A DNA stretch of 64,000 bases from Carnobacterium_B sp040274945 (GCF_040274945.1 NZ_JBEMAR010000012.1:1-64000), one strand, 5' to 3'; shown: positions 44,738 through 53,971, numbered from the stretch's first letter. Program-made: numbers and translations. The notes: a model not told the origin generated them from the letters alone.

Positions 44738-47287
44738 ATGATTGCAAATACCTTTACAAATATGCACCTAAACATCGACAAATTAAATGAGGCTATACAA
44801 GCTTTCCCACAAGTCCATCCAATAACGGATGATATGAGTTTAACCTATAAAGGTGTTTCCCGTTTAGTTATGTTAGATCGTTATTCATTTAAAGACATTT
44901 CTAAGTCTACTCTTTCTATCGGAGACTTAGTTGTTTTAACGATTAAAGCTGACCCTCAATACCCTACAAGAGGCACTGGATTTGTTACAAGCATCAACTA
45001 TTCTAACCACACTGCTTCAATTTTAATTGATGAGGAATTCCGAGGATCCATTGAAGAGGAGCATGAACAAAAAACAGGGCTGATCACTTGCAGCTTAGAT
45101 GTGATTGAAAAACCACTTGAAATCTTTTACGAACAAATTGCAAAACGAAACGCAACAGGTTTAGCGGCTATCGAATCAACTCCCGAGAAAAGAAAGGATG
45201 CTTACACTGCTTTTTATGAAGAACTAAAGAATTTGAATTTTGTTCCGGCAGGTCGCGTTTTATATGGCGCGGGCTCGGAAACTGACGTCACTTACTTCAA
45301 TTGTTATGTGATGCCCTTTGTCCCTGACTCACGCGAAGGTATTTCAGATCATCGAAAACAAGTAATGGAAATCATGAGCCGTGGCGGCGGCGTTGGAACA
45401 AACGGTTCTACACTTCGCCCACGTCATACGCTAGCACGTGGGGTGAATGGCAAATCCTCAGGAGCTGTTTCTTGGTTAGATGACATCGCTAAGTTGACTC
45501 ATTTGGTGGAACAAGGAGGCAGTCGTCGCGGAGCTCAAATGATTATGTTAGCTGATTGGCATCCAGATATTCTTGAATTCATTATTTCAAAAATGCAAAA
45601 CCCTCGTATTCTACGTTATTTGATTGAAAATACAACAGACGATCAAATAAAGAAATTAGCTACCGATAAGTTACAGTTCACACCTTTTACTGAACGTGAA
45701 ATCGCTATGTATCAAAGCATTTTAAATTATAAAAATGTACCTGGTTATGGTGGATTTGATGCAACTTTAATAAAAGAAGCGGCGGCTAAATTAAACGAAG
45801 GCGGCACATACAGTGTACACGATCCAGACTTTTTATCTGGAGCAAATATTTCAGTTTGTCTAACAACTGATTTTATGGAGGCTGTTGAAAAAGACGCAGA
45901 CTACCCTCTTCGCTTCCCTGCCGTCGAAACATACAGCTCAAAGGAAATGGAAGAATACAATGCTCATTGGTCAGAAGTTGGCGATGTCCGTGAATGGGAA
46001 GCTTCAGGGCATCGTGTTCATACGTATCGAACCATCCCTGCTCGTGAATTATGGAAACTCATTACTATTTGTGCGACTTACGCTGCTGAACCTGGCATTT
46101 TCTTTATCGATAATGCAAATCAGATGACGAATGCTTCTGCTTATGGTCAAAAAGTCGTTGCTACAAATCCGTGTGGCGAACAGCCTCTTGCTCCTTATTC
46201 TGTTTGTAATTTAGCAGCTGTCAATCTAGCTGAAATGGCCAATAAGAAATCTGGAACAATTGACTTTGATAAATTAAAGCAAACCGTTCAAGTCGGTGTA
46301 CGTATGCAAGATAACGTGATTGATGCCACTCCTTACTTCTTAGCAGAAAACGAAAAACAAGCTTTAGGTGAACGCCGTGTTGGTTTAGGCATTATGGGGC
46401 TCGCTGACTTATTGATTTACTGTGGCGCAGAATACGGCTCTCAAGAAGGAAATCAGTTAGTAGATAAGCTATTTGAAGTTATTGCGGTTTCTGCCTATGA
46501 GGCTTCTATCGAGTTAGCAAAAGAACGAGGCAGCTTTCCATTTCTAATTGGAAAAACTGAAGCAGAGACCACTAGTCTAAGGGAAAAGTTCCTTCAATCT
46601 GGTTATATGAAGAAAATGCCAAAACATATCCATGAAGGGATTATGAGACATGGGATACGCAATTCACATTTATTAACGGTCGCTCCAACAGGTTCGACAG
46701 GTACCATGGTTGGTGTTTCCACTGGTCTTGAACCCTACTATTCTTTCAGTTATTTTAGAAGCGGACGCTTGGGTAAATTTATCGAAGTAAAGGCTGATAT
46801 CGTTCAAGAATACCTAGATCATCATCCCGAAACGGATCCTGAACGGTTGCCTAAACAATTTGTTTCTGCAATGAGCCTAAAACCGGAAGCTCATGTTGAT
46901 GTTCAATGTACAATTCAACGATGGATTGACAGTTCTATTTCTAAAACAGTCAATGCTCCTAGAGGGTATACAGTGGAACAAGTTCAGTCCATTTATGAGC
47001 GTCTTTATAAAGGCGGAGCAAAAGGCGGCACAGTTTATGTAGATGGTAGCCGTGATACACAAGTCTTGACCTTAAAAGCTGAAGAAACAATATGGGATGA
47101 AGAAACCAAAGAAGATTTGTCACCCTCAGCACAAAAAACGGTTCAAGTCGCTCCTATTAGCGAAGAAAACAAGTATGGAAATGAAGTTGGAGATACTTGT
47201 CCCATCTGTCGACAAGGAACAGTAGAAGATTTAGGCGGTTGCAATACTTGTACTAACTGCAATGCTCAATTAAAATGTGGCCTGTAA
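44738..47287 (+). CDS. nrdJ: adenosylcobalamin-dependent ribonucleotide reductase (class II)
   Basis: 849 aa. Landmarks: GRVLYGAGSETDVTYFNCYVMPF, RGGGVGTNGSTLRP, the active-site NPCGEQPLAPYSVCNL with catalytic Cys and Glu, and VAPTGSTGTMVG. The tail CPICRQGT with CNTCTNC carries paired cysteines that re-reduce the active site or bind zinc. It makes deoxynucleotides with or without oxygen but needs vitamin B12 coenzyme. Start ATG 44738 with AAGGAG 8 bases upstream; the frame from GTG 44729 begins inside that site. No cobalamin synthesis or uptake genes are in the window. Confidence 0.92.
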   Translation: MIANTFTNMHLNIDKLNEAIQAFPQVHPITDDMSLTYKGVSRLVMLDRYSFKDISKSTLSIGDLVVLTIKADPQYPTRGTGFVTSINYSNHTASILIDEEFRGSIEEEHEQKTGLITCSLDVIEKPLEIFYEQIAKRNATGLAAIESTPEKRKDAYTAFYEELKNLNFVPAGRVLYGAGSETDVTYFNCYVMPFVPDSREGISDHRKQVMEIMSRGGGVGTNGSTLRPRHTLARGVNGKSSGAVSWLDDIAKLTHLVEQGGSRRGAQMIMLADWHPDILEFIISKMQNPRILRYLIENTTDDQIKKLATDKLQFTPFTEREIAMYQSILNYKNVPGYGGFDATLIKEAAAKLNEGGTYSVHDPDFLSGANISVCLTTDFMEAVEKDADYPLRFPAVETYSSKEMEEYNAHWSEVGDVREWEASGHRVHTYRTIPARELWKLITICATYAAEPGIFFIDNANQMTNASAYGQKVVATNPCGEQPLAPYSVCNLAAVNLAEMANKKSGTIDFDKLKQTVQVGVRMQDNVIDATPYFLAENEKQALGERRVGLGIMGLADLLIYCGAEYGSQEGNQLVDKLFEVIAVSAYEASIELAKERGSFPFLIGKTEAETTSLREKFLQSGYMKKMPKHIHEGIMRHGIRNSHLLTVAPTGSTGTMVGVSTGLEPYYSFSYFRSGRLGKFIEVKADIVQEYLDHHPETDPERLPKQFVSAMSLKPEAHVDVQCTIQRWIDSSISKTVNAPRGYTVEQVQSIYERLYKGGAKGGTVYVDGSRDTQVLTLKAEETIWDEETKEDLSPSAQKTVQVAPISEENKYGNEVGDTCPICRQGTVEDLGGCNTCTNCNAQLKCGL

Positions 47288-47289
47288 AT

Positions 47290-47330
47290 AAAAAGATGGA
47301 GCTGGGAAATTGTCCCAGCTCCATCTTTTT
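47290..47330. terminator. bidirectional terminator nrdJ / mgsA
   Basis: 18-bp stem AAAAAGATGGAGCTGGGA with its complement, between convergent genes and touching the mgsA stop. Confidence 0.95.
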
Positions 47331-47757
47331 ATTCATATTCTTCTAGCTCTTTTAATTGGGCTTCCCGTTGTACTTTGCGCCATTCCATAAAGCCATTTCC
47401 TAAGCCTCGTAATAAAATTTCACTTGTTCCGAGGTTTGTTGCTAAAGGTATCTCATAGACATCACATAACCTAAGCAATGCTGAAATATCTGGTTCATGC
47501 GGTTGTGCCGTTAACGGATCTCTCAAAAATATAACTAAATCAATTTTATTGTCCGATACATATGCCCCGATTTGTTGGTCTCCACCAAGTGGGCCTGATT
47601 TAAAGCGATGAACATCTAAACCAGTTGCTTCAATAATCCGCTGTCCAGTAGTTCCTGTCGCAAATATTTGGTGATCCTTGATAATTTCTCGATAAGCTGT
47701 AGTTAATTTTACCATTTCGTCTTTTTTCTTATCATGAGCAATAAATGCAATATTCAT
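47329..47757 (-). CDS. mgsA: methylglyoxal synthase
   Basis: 142 aa. IAFIAHDKKKDEMV, TGTTGQRI, SGPLGGDQQIGA and FLRDPLTAQPHEPD give the phosphate site and catalytic Asp residues. Converts dihydroxyacetone phosphate to methylglyoxal, a bypass under sugar-phosphate stress. Start at the internal ATG (47755-47757); the ATG 7 codons earlier is only one base from AGGTGG. Confidence 0.93.
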   Translation of the reverse strand: MNIAFIAHDKKKDEMVKLTTAYREIIKDHQIFATGTTGQRIIEATGLDVHRFKSGPLGGDQQIGAYVSDNKIDLVIFLRDPLTAQPHEPDISALLRLCDVYEIPLATNLGTSEILLRGLGNGFMEWRKVQREAQLKELEEYE

Positions 47758-47861
47758 CTCTTTCCAACTCCATTCCACCTTTTATTATTTAATGATAACA
47801 TGTACTTGATAAAAAAGATAAGACTATGTTAGCGATTACTTTATGTAGAAAAGCCTATTAC

Positions 47862-47890
47862 TTGAAGACACTTTTCATCTGCGTTACACT
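47862..47890 (+). promoter_or_regulatory. promoter of the PfpI gene
   Basis: TTGAAG (47862-47867) and TACACT (47885-47890), spacer 17. Confidence 0.65.
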
Positions 47891-47926
47891 TATTGTAGTT
47901 AAATTTTAAGGAAAGAGGGATTATAC

Positions 47927-48445
47927 ATGGGAAAGAAAATTGCAACAGTTGTGACCAATTTATTTGAAGATGTCGAATTCACTTCTCCAAAAGAGGCTTT
48001 AACAAATGCCGGTCATCAAGTGATCACTATCGAGAAAAAAGCAGGAAATACCGTTACCGGTAAAAAAGGAGAAACCACCATTACCATTGATAAAGGTATT
48101 GAAGATGTTTCACCCGAAGAGTTCGATGCACTATTGATTCCCGGTGGTTTTTCACCAGATCAATTAAGATCAGATGATCGATTTTTAGCCTTTACCAAAG
48201 CATTCGCTGATGCTAAAAAACCTATTTTTTCAATTTGCCACGGTCCACAACTTCTTATTAATGCTGAAGTTGTTAAAGGCAAAAAAATGACGGCTGTTAA
48301 ACAAGTGGGCGTCGACTTAAAAAATGCAGGTGCATTATTTGAGGACAGCGAAGTTGTAGAAGACGAAAGCGGCATTATCTCCAGCCGTACACCAAAAGAT
48401 CTTCCCGCTTTTAATAAAGCAATCGTGAATGCTTTAGCGGATTAA
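47927..48445 (+). CDS. DJ-1/PfpI-family protein
   Basis: 172 aa, class I glutamine amidotransferase-like fold. The nucleophile elbow FSICHGPQLL carries Cys104-His105, and DALLIPGGFSPDQLR contains the partner acidic region. Members act as glyoxalase III-like deglycases, chaperones or proteases; the exact activity is uncertain. Closeness to mgsA makes methylglyoxal or other aldehyde defence attractive, but the two genes are divergent. GGAAAGAGGG before the ATG. Confidence 0.85.
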   Translation: MGKKIATVVTNLFEDVEFTSPKEALTNAGHQVITIEKKAGNTVTGKKGETTITIDKGIEDVSPEEFDALLIPGGFSPDQLRSDDRFLAFTKAFADAKKPIFSICHGPQLLINAEVVKGKKMTAVKQVGVDLKNAGALFEDSEVVEDESGIISSRTPKDLPAFNKAIVNALAD

Positions 48446-48494
48446 GGATTAAATAAGTAATTTTTAATTTAATTCCATTAAATTTTTTACTTGT

Positions 48495-48523
48495 TTATCA
48501 TAGGATATTTAGTTGGTTATGAT
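48495..48523 (+). promoter_or_regulatory. candidate promoter of small RNA A
   Basis: TTATCA (48495-48500) and TATGAT (48518-48523), spacer 17. It lies within an inverted repeat TTTATCATA / TATGATAAA. Confidence 0.45.
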
Positions 48524-48530
48524 AAATTAT

Positions 48531-48636
48531 AGATGTTGTTAAAATAAACTGAATTTATTTTCACTCTCTTTTCTCCCCCTATTGAAAAGAGTCTTATCCC
48601 CTAGCTATCTCTTAATTGAGATAGCTTTTTTATTTT
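48531..48636 (+). ncRNA. candidate small RNA A with C-rich anti-Shine-Dalgarno loop
   Basis: No reading frame. Three elements in series: hairpin AAAATAAA/TTTATTTT (48541-48561); hairpin CTCTTTTC/GAAAAGAG (48566-48591) presenting the loop TCCCCCTATT; an unpaired linker TCTTATCCCCTA; and a terminator GCTATCTC/GAGATAGC (48604-48625) with a T6 tail. C-rich loops facing purine-rich ribosome sites are how csRNAs of streptococci and LhrC of Listeria act. The 5' end is approximate. Confidence 0.6.
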
Positions 48637-48664
48637 TACCATTACCTTAAGAGATATATAAAAC

Positions 48665-48700
48665 TTTCATCACATTTTCTTCATAACTTATCGATATAGT
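48665..48700 (+). promoter_or_regulatory. 11-bp tandem repeat and -10 of small RNA B
   Basis: TTTCATCACAT (48665-48675) and TTTCTTCATAA (48676-48686) are adjacent direct repeats (8 of 11 equal), the layout bound by OmpR/PhoB-type response regulators. TATAGT (48695-48700) follows 8 bases later and has no good -35, as in activator-dependent promoters. Confidence 0.5.
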
Positions 48701-48705
48701 TTACT

Positions 48706-48803
48706 TATACCAATAACAACCAACTTTTTTATATTGCCTTTTCTCCTCCAAAGTAAATGGCAATGACTCCTCTACCACCCTTTTTATACGGGTGGTTTTT
48801 TTT
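48706..48803 (+). ncRNA. candidate small RNA B with C-rich anti-Shine-Dalgarno loop
   Basis: No reading frame. Hairpin ATTGCC/GGCAAT (48733-48764) presents a 20-base loop with TTTTCTCCTCC, a full complement of GGAGGAG; the linker GACTCCTCT repeats the motif; the terminator is ACCACCC/GGGTGGT (48774-48796) with T8. Same architecture as small RNA A, 70 bases upstream. The 5' end is approximate. Confidence 0.65.
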
Positions 48804-48865
48804 GCCTAAATTAATATTGCCCTGCTAATTTTTTAATATTACTTGCTTTTTTTCAAGCTCCTAAC

Positions 48866-48895
48866 TTGACAAAAACAAAAAAATATTGGTATACT
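48866..48895 (+). promoter_or_regulatory. promoter of the P-type ATPase gene
   Basis: TTGACA (48866-48871) and TATACT (48890-48895), spacer 18. A small hairpin ACAAG/CTTGT follows in the 75-base leader. Confidence 0.85.
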
Positions 48896-48975
48896 TATAC
48901 AAACAAACAAGTGGTTGCTTGTCTAACTTACTTGTTACATCCATTTTGTTAAAAATACTTATTAGGAGGAATGTT

Positions 48976-51618
48976 ATGGATTTTAGAACAAAAAAATTAG
49001 ATTCCATTATATCACAGTTCAACAGTAACGCAGAAACAGGGTTATCCCCGAAGGAAGTAGAAGAACACAAAAAACAATTTGGTGCCAACCAATTTGATGA
49101 AGAGGAAAGTGTTTCTTTATTTTCAAAGATTCTTGATCAATTAAAAGATGTCACCGTTATTATCTTGATCCTTGCCGGAATTATCTCCACGTATATTGCC
49201 ATCACTGAACACCCCGACGATTTCTCAGAACCTATTGTAATCTTCTCTATTATTGTCATCAATGTTGTTATTGCTCTTAGGCAGGAAGGAAAAGCTGAAA
49301 AAGCTTTGGCTTCACTGCAGAGTCTATCTGCTCCACAAGCACGCGTTATAAGAGATGGTCAAGAAGACGTTATTGACGCTGCCGAGTTAGTACCAGGAGA
49401 CATTATACTTTTAGAAGCAGGTGATCAAATCCCTGCAGATGCTCGTTTAATTTCTAGTGGAGATTTACAAGTCGAAGAGTCTGCATTAACTGGTGAAAGT
49501 GTGCCTGTCGAAAAAGATGAAAATGCAGAAATTGAAGAAGACAGCCCTGTTGGTGATGTATTTAATACTGTTTTTTCTGGAACCTTGGTTACCAATGGAC
49601 GAGCAAAAGCTATTGTTGTAACAACTGGTATGGACACAGAAATGGGTTCTGTTGCAAACTTATTGAACAGTACCAAACAAGGAAAAACACCTTTACAATC
49701 TAGAATGGATAGTTTAGGAAAACAAGTAAGTGTCATAGCTTTAATTGCTGGGGTTATTATTTTCATTTTAAGCTTCCTTCAAGGAGAAGCCTTTATCCTT
49801 AGCTTAATGACTGCTGTATCACTTGCTGTTGCAGCCGTTCCTGAAACCTTACCTGTTATCGTCACTATTTCATTAGCTAATGGTGTGAAAAATATGGTAG
49901 ATCGCAATGCGATCATCCGAACCATCCCTTCCGTTGAAACTTTAGGTAGTGCTTCTGTTATTGCTTCAGATAAAACAGGAACATTAACTCAAAATCAAAT
50001 GACCATTCAAAAGCTTTGGGCTTTTCCTCATGAACCAATAAATGTAAAAAATGAGTTTGGCGATGATGAAAAATGGGTTCTTAAGATGATGAGCCTAGCC
50101 TCAAATGCGACTATTGAAGATCGTGATGGCGAGGAAGTTATTAGTGGAGATCCTACCGAAACAGCGATTATCCGTTTGCTACAGAAAAAAGGACTACAAA
50201 AAGATGATTTAGATGCGTCTTATCCACGTGTACATGAGATTCCTTTTGATTCTAGTCGTAAGTTGATGACGACCGTTCATGAGATAGATGGTCACTACAT
50301 TTCCATTACTAAGGGAGCTTTTGATCGTTTACCCGTTGAATTTTCGTCTATTACAGATGAAGTAGGTCAAAATGCACGAGATATCCATGATTCATTTGCT
50401 AATGATGCTTTACGTGTTATCGCTGTTGGATATAAAACATACGATACACTTCCAGAAGATTTAAGTCCCGAAGAACTTGAAGATGGGATTACATTTGCTG
50501 GGATTGTTGGAATGATTGACCCTCCAAGAGAAGAAAGTATCCAAGCCGTTAAAGAAGCCAAGTCAGCCGGTATTAAAACGATTATGATTACTGGTGACCA
50601 TGCTGCTACAGCTTCTGCTATCGCTAAACAAATCGGTATTTTTGAAGAAGGCGATAAAGCCATCACAGGTGCTGAATTAGGTAAACTTTCAGATGAAAAA
50701 CTAAAAGAAACCATTCGTGATTATTCCGTTTATGCACGTGTTTCTCCTGAAGACAAGATTCGAATCGTTAAAGCTTGGCAATCACATGGAGACGTTGTGG
50801 CCATGACTGGAGATGGTGTCAATGATGCACCCGCCTTAAAAGCGGCTGATGTTGGTACTGCCATGGGAATTACCGGTACTGAGGTTGCTAAAAGTGCTTC
50901 TGACATGATCTTAACCGATGACAAATTTGATACTATTGTCCATGCTGTTGAAGAAGGTAGACGTGTTTATGAGAATATCAAAAAAACCGTTTATTTCCTA
51001 TTATCATGTAACATTTCAGAGATTTTCATTATGTTAATTGCTGTCATTATGGGCTGGGGCTTACCAGTTATTGCGATTCAACTACTATTTGTTAATGTAG
51101 TAGCAGATGGAATTCCTGGTTTTGCATTAAGCAAAGAAAAAGCTGATCCGACTATTATGGCTAATGAACCAACAGCTAAAGGTGAAAGTATCTTCGCTAA
51201 GGGCGGCTATCGGAATATTGCAATTGCAGCTTTAACGTTCACAATTACGACTCTTATTGGTTTCTACGTGGGTTCATTTATTGATATCGATTCTACGATC
51301 ACCGCAAGTCATGACGTTGGTCAAACAATGGCTTTCTTAATTCTTGGTTGGTCTTCTGTACTGCACATTTTCAATGCACGTAGTAAAGAATCTATTTTCA
51401 AAGTTGGGATCACATCCAACATGAACTTGTTCTGGTTAGCAATGCTCTCAATTGCATTGATTACTCTAGTGGCTACTGTACCATTCTTAGCTGGTATTTT
51501 TAACTTAGTTGCTATAAGTATGACGCATTGGTTGATCGCTATTGGACTATCACTTACTATTCTTATAGTAGTTGAACTACAAAAATTCATTATGCGTAAA
51601 ATGAATAAAACGTTTTAA
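48976..51618 (+). CDS. calcium-type P-type ATPase (P2A family)
   Basis: 880 aa. Phosphorylation motif SDKTGTLT (Asp332), TGES in the actuator domain (172-175), TM4 motif VPETLP, ATP site ISKGA-like ISITKGAFDRLP, hinge TGDGVNDAPAL. Ten membrane helices. The layout is that of SERCA/PMR1-type pumps such as Listeria LMCA1 and Bacillus YloB, expelling Ca2+. The start is the ATG at 48976 with AGGAGG 6 bases upstream; the longer frame from 48886 begins in the -10 box. Confidence 0.92.
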   Translation: MDFRTKKLDSIISQFNSNAETGLSPKEVEEHKKQFGANQFDEEESVSLFSKILDQLKDVTVIILILAGIISTYIAITEHPDDFSEPIVIFSIIVINVVIALRQEGKAEKALASLQSLSAPQARVIRDGQEDVIDAAELVPGDIILLEAGDQIPADARLISSGDLQVEESALTGESVPVEKDENAEIEEDSPVGDVFNTVFSGTLVTNGRAKAIVVTTGMDTEMGSVANLLNSTKQGKTPLQSRMDSLGKQVSVIALIAGVIIFILSFLQGEAFILSLMTAVSLAVAAVPETLPVIVTISLANGVKNMVDRNAIIRTIPSVETLGSASVIASDKTGTLTQNQMTIQKLWAFPHEPINVKNEFGDDEKWVLKMMSLASNATIEDRDGEEVISGDPTETAIIRLLQKKGLQKDDLDASYPRVHEIPFDSSRKLMTTVHEIDGHYISITKGAFDRLPVEFSSITDEVGQNARDIHDSFANDALRVIAVGYKTYDTLPEDLSPEELEDGITFAGIVGMIDPPREESIQAVKEAKSAGIKTIMITGDHAATASAIAKQIGIFEEGDKAITGAELGKLSDEKLKETIRDYSVYARVSPEDKIRIVKAWQSHGDVVAMTGDGVNDAPALKAADVGTAMGITGTEVAKSASDMILTDDKFDTIVHAVEEGRRVYENIKKTVYFLLSCNISEIFIMLIAVIMGWGLPVIAIQLLFVNVVADGIPGFALSKEKADPTIMANEPTAKGESIFAKGGYRNIAIAALTFTITTLIGFYVGSFIDIDSTITASHDVGQTMAFLILGWSSVLHIFNARSKESIFKVGITSNMNLFWLAMLSIALITLVATVPFLAGIFNLVAISMTHWLIAIGLSLTILIVVELQKFIMRKMNKTF

Positions 51619-51642
51619 GTTTTCGGAAAGAAACTAAATAAG

Positions 51643-51675
51643 AAAAGGTCCTAGGCATCTGCCAGGGTCTTTTTT
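51643..51675 (+). terminator. terminator of the ATPase gene
   Basis: AAAAGGTCCTAGGC pairs imperfectly (with G-T pairs) with GCCAGGGTCTTTTT, then a T run. Confidence 0.75.
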
Positions 51676-51820
51676 TCTTTTACCTCTTTAATCTAAAGCC
51701 AGAAAAAATAGTTTTTTCCCTTAGAAACTGGTAGAATAAATGGAATAGAATGTCTTACTGTTTAATGACCAAATTCATTAAACTAAACCAAACTTTTTAG
51801 GGTTATCAAGTATAGAATGG

Positions 51821-52642
51821 ATGAAAAAAATGACGACTACTTCTCGACAATTATTATCTTCATGTAAACGAATCGTTGTAAAAGTTGGAACCAGCACGAT
51901 CATGTACCCTAATGGTACTATTAATTTACAACGTCTAGAAAAATTAGCTTTTGTCTTATCTGATTTAAAAAACCAAGGTAAAGAAGTAATTCTAGTATCT
52001 TCTGGAGCTGTGGGAGTAGGCATCTCTCGTCTGCATCTTAGTGAGCGACCAAGAACGATTCCCGAACAACAAGCTGTAGCTTCTGTAGGCCAAACCGAAT
52101 TGATGAATTTATACAGTAAATTCTTTTACGGATATGGACAAATCATCGGACAAGTTTTAATGACCCGTGATATTGTAGAGTTTCCAACTAGCCGTCTAAA
52201 CGCAATTAACACTTTTGAACAATTGCTTGTAAAAGGTATTATTCCAATCGTAAATGAAAATGATACTGTTGCAGTTGATGAATTGGATCACTTAACTAAA
52301 TTCGGTGATAACGATCGTCTATCCGCTATTGTTGCAGAAATTACGGACGCTGATTTGCTGATTATGTTATCAGATATTGATGGGTTTTATAATAAAAATC
52401 CAAACGATGAGCCTGACGCTGTTCTCTTTCACGAAATTCACACCATTACGGATGACTTATACGCTCTTGCGGGTGGAAAAGGATCTAGCTATGGAACTGG
52501 CGGAATGTCTACCAAGTTGATTGCTGCTAATCATATTTTAAAAAATACCAGTCAAATGGTATTGGCTAACGGTGAAGACCCTACGATTATTTTTGATATT
52601 ATTGAAGGCAAACAAATAGGAACCTTATTCTCAGCTGACTAA
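51821..52642 (+). CDS. proB: glutamate 5-kinase
   Basis: 273 aa: amino-acid kinase domain only (VVKVGTSTI, LVSSGAVGVG, IPIVNENDTVA, KFGDNDRLSA, GTGGMSTK). The C-terminal PUA domain found in Bacillus and E. coli ProB is absent, as in streptococci. First step of proline synthesis, feedback controlled by proline. The start is uncertain: ATGAAAAAAATG offers two ATGs with a weak GGATG site. Next to proA. Confidence 0.93.
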   Translation: MKKMTTTSRQLLSSCKRIVVKVGTSTIMYPNGTINLQRLEKLAFVLSDLKNQGKEVILVSSGAVGVGISRLHLSERPRTIPEQQAVASVGQTELMNLYSKFFYGYGQIIGQVLMTRDIVEFPTSRLNAINTFEQLLVKGIIPIVNENDTVAVDELDHLTKFGDNDRLSAIVAEITDADLLIMLSDIDGFYNKNPNDEPDAVLFHEIHTITDDLYALAGGKGSSYGTGGMSTKLIAANHILKNTSQMVLANGEDPTIIFDIIEGKQIGTLFSAD

Positions 52643-52660
52643 ATTAGAAGGAGTGTTTTT

Positions 52661-53905
52661 ATGGAAACATTGATCCAATTAGGTGAAAAAGCAAAGAAAG
52701 CGGCACGCTCGCTTGCAAGAGCTACTTCACCTGAAAAAAATGAAGCATTAAAATTAATGAGCCAAGCTTTGATTGCTCACACAGACACTATTCTTACAGC
52801 AAATAAGATAGATTTAACAGCTGCTAAAGAAAACGGAATATCAGAAAATATGATGGATCGTTTAATCTTAACTAAGGAACGCATCGAAGCTATGGCTGAT
52901 GGAATCCTTAAAATAGCCGACTTACCCGATCCAATTGGAAAAGTTGATGGAATGTGGAAAAACGAAGCTGGATTGACGATTGGAAAACAACGTGTTCCAT
53001 TAGGAGTCATTGGAATCATTTATGAATCTCGTCCAAATGTAACGACCGACGCAGGATCATTGTGTTTCAAGGCCGGTAACGCGGTCATTTTACGGGGCGG
53101 TAAGGAAGCCATTCATTCAAATAAAGCGCTCGTTCGCATCTTGCAAGATGCACTTGAAACAACAGTCTTTCCTGCTACAACGATTCAATTGGTTGAAGAT
53201 ATCACACGCGAAAGTTCTAACGAAATGATGCGATTAAATCGTTATTTGGATGTTTTGATTCCACGTGGTGGAGCAAAATTAATTCAAGCCGTTTTAGAAA
53301 CAGCTACCGTCCCTGTAATTGAGACTGGAACAGGAAATTGCCATATCTATATTGATAAAGATGCTCAATTAGCAATGGCAACTGATATTATTGTAAACGC
53401 CAAATGTTCTAGACCTTCTGTATGCAATGCTGCTGAAACCTTATTGATTCATGAAGACGTAGCGGAAAGCTTTTTGCCTGTAATTGAAAAAGCTTTAGCT
53501 CCGTGGAATGTTGAATTAAGAGCAGATGAAAAAGCCTTATCCTATTTAAAAAAAGCCATACCAGCTACTCAAGAAGACTGGGAAACAGAATTCTTAGACT
53601 TTATCTTAGCTATTAAGGTTGTTTCTTCTCTAGATGAAGCGATTGAACACATTGACCGTTACAGTACTGGCCATTCTGAAGCCATCGTGACAGATGATTA
53701 TGCTTCAGGTCTTCAATTTCATCGCGAAGTTGACTCTGCTGCTGTTTACATTAATGCATCTACTCGTTTTACAGATGGTTTCGAATTTGGATTTGGTGCA
53801 GAAATTGGAATAAGCACTCAAAAATTACATGCCCGTGGGCCAATGGGTCTAAATGAACTGACTTCATCCAAATACATTATCTTTGGTGAAGGACAGATTC
53901 GATAA
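52661..53905 (+). CDS. proA: gamma-glutamyl phosphate reductase
   Basis: 414 aa aldehyde dehydrogenase-like enzyme. LGVIGIIYESRPNVT, the catalytic Cys region NAKCSRPSVCNAAETLLIHE and ALGVGAE-like FGFGAEIGISTQKLHARGPMGL. NADPH-dependent reduction giving glutamate semialdehyde. 18 bases after proB with AGGAGTG upstream. proC is not in the window. Confidence 0.96.
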   Translation: METLIQLGEKAKKAARSLARATSPEKNEALKLMSQALIAHTDTILTANKIDLTAAKENGISENMMDRLILTKERIEAMADGILKIADLPDPIGKVDGMWKNEAGLTIGKQRVPLGVIGIIYESRPNVTTDAGSLCFKAGNAVILRGGKEAIHSNKALVRILQDALETTVFPATTIQLVEDITRESSNEMMRLNRYLDVLIPRGGAKLIQAVLETATVPVIETGTGNCHIYIDKDAQLAMATDIIVNAKCSRPSVCNAAETLLIHEDVAESFLPVIEKALAPWNVELRADEKALSYLKKAIPATQEDWETEFLDFILAIKVVSSLDEAIEHIDRYSTGHSEAIVTDDYASGLQFHREVDSAAVYINASTRFTDGFEFGFGAEIGISTQKLHARGPMGLNELTSSKYIIFGEGQIR

Positions 53906-53921
53906 AACTTAGCCATAAAAT

Positions 53922-53963
53922 AAAAAAAGATCTCACTTTCCCATAGAAAGCGAGATCTTTTTT
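53922..53963. terminator. bidirectional terminator proA / lrp-like gene
   Basis: Stem AAAAAAGATCTC, CTTTC with GAAAG and GAGATCTTTTTT, one mismatch, between convergent genes. Confidence 0.92.
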
Positions 53964-53971
53964 ATGTCCTT

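Noticed and set aside
48446..48970. Manganese (yybP-ykoY) riboswitch before the P-type ATPase
   Set aside because: I looked for the conserved GGGGAGUA-type elements on the plus strand and did not find them; the structures there end in terminators before the ATPase promoter.
48886..48975. 30-residue N-terminal extension of the P-type ATPase
   Set aside because: It begins inside the promoter -10 box, so it cannot be in the transcript as a start.
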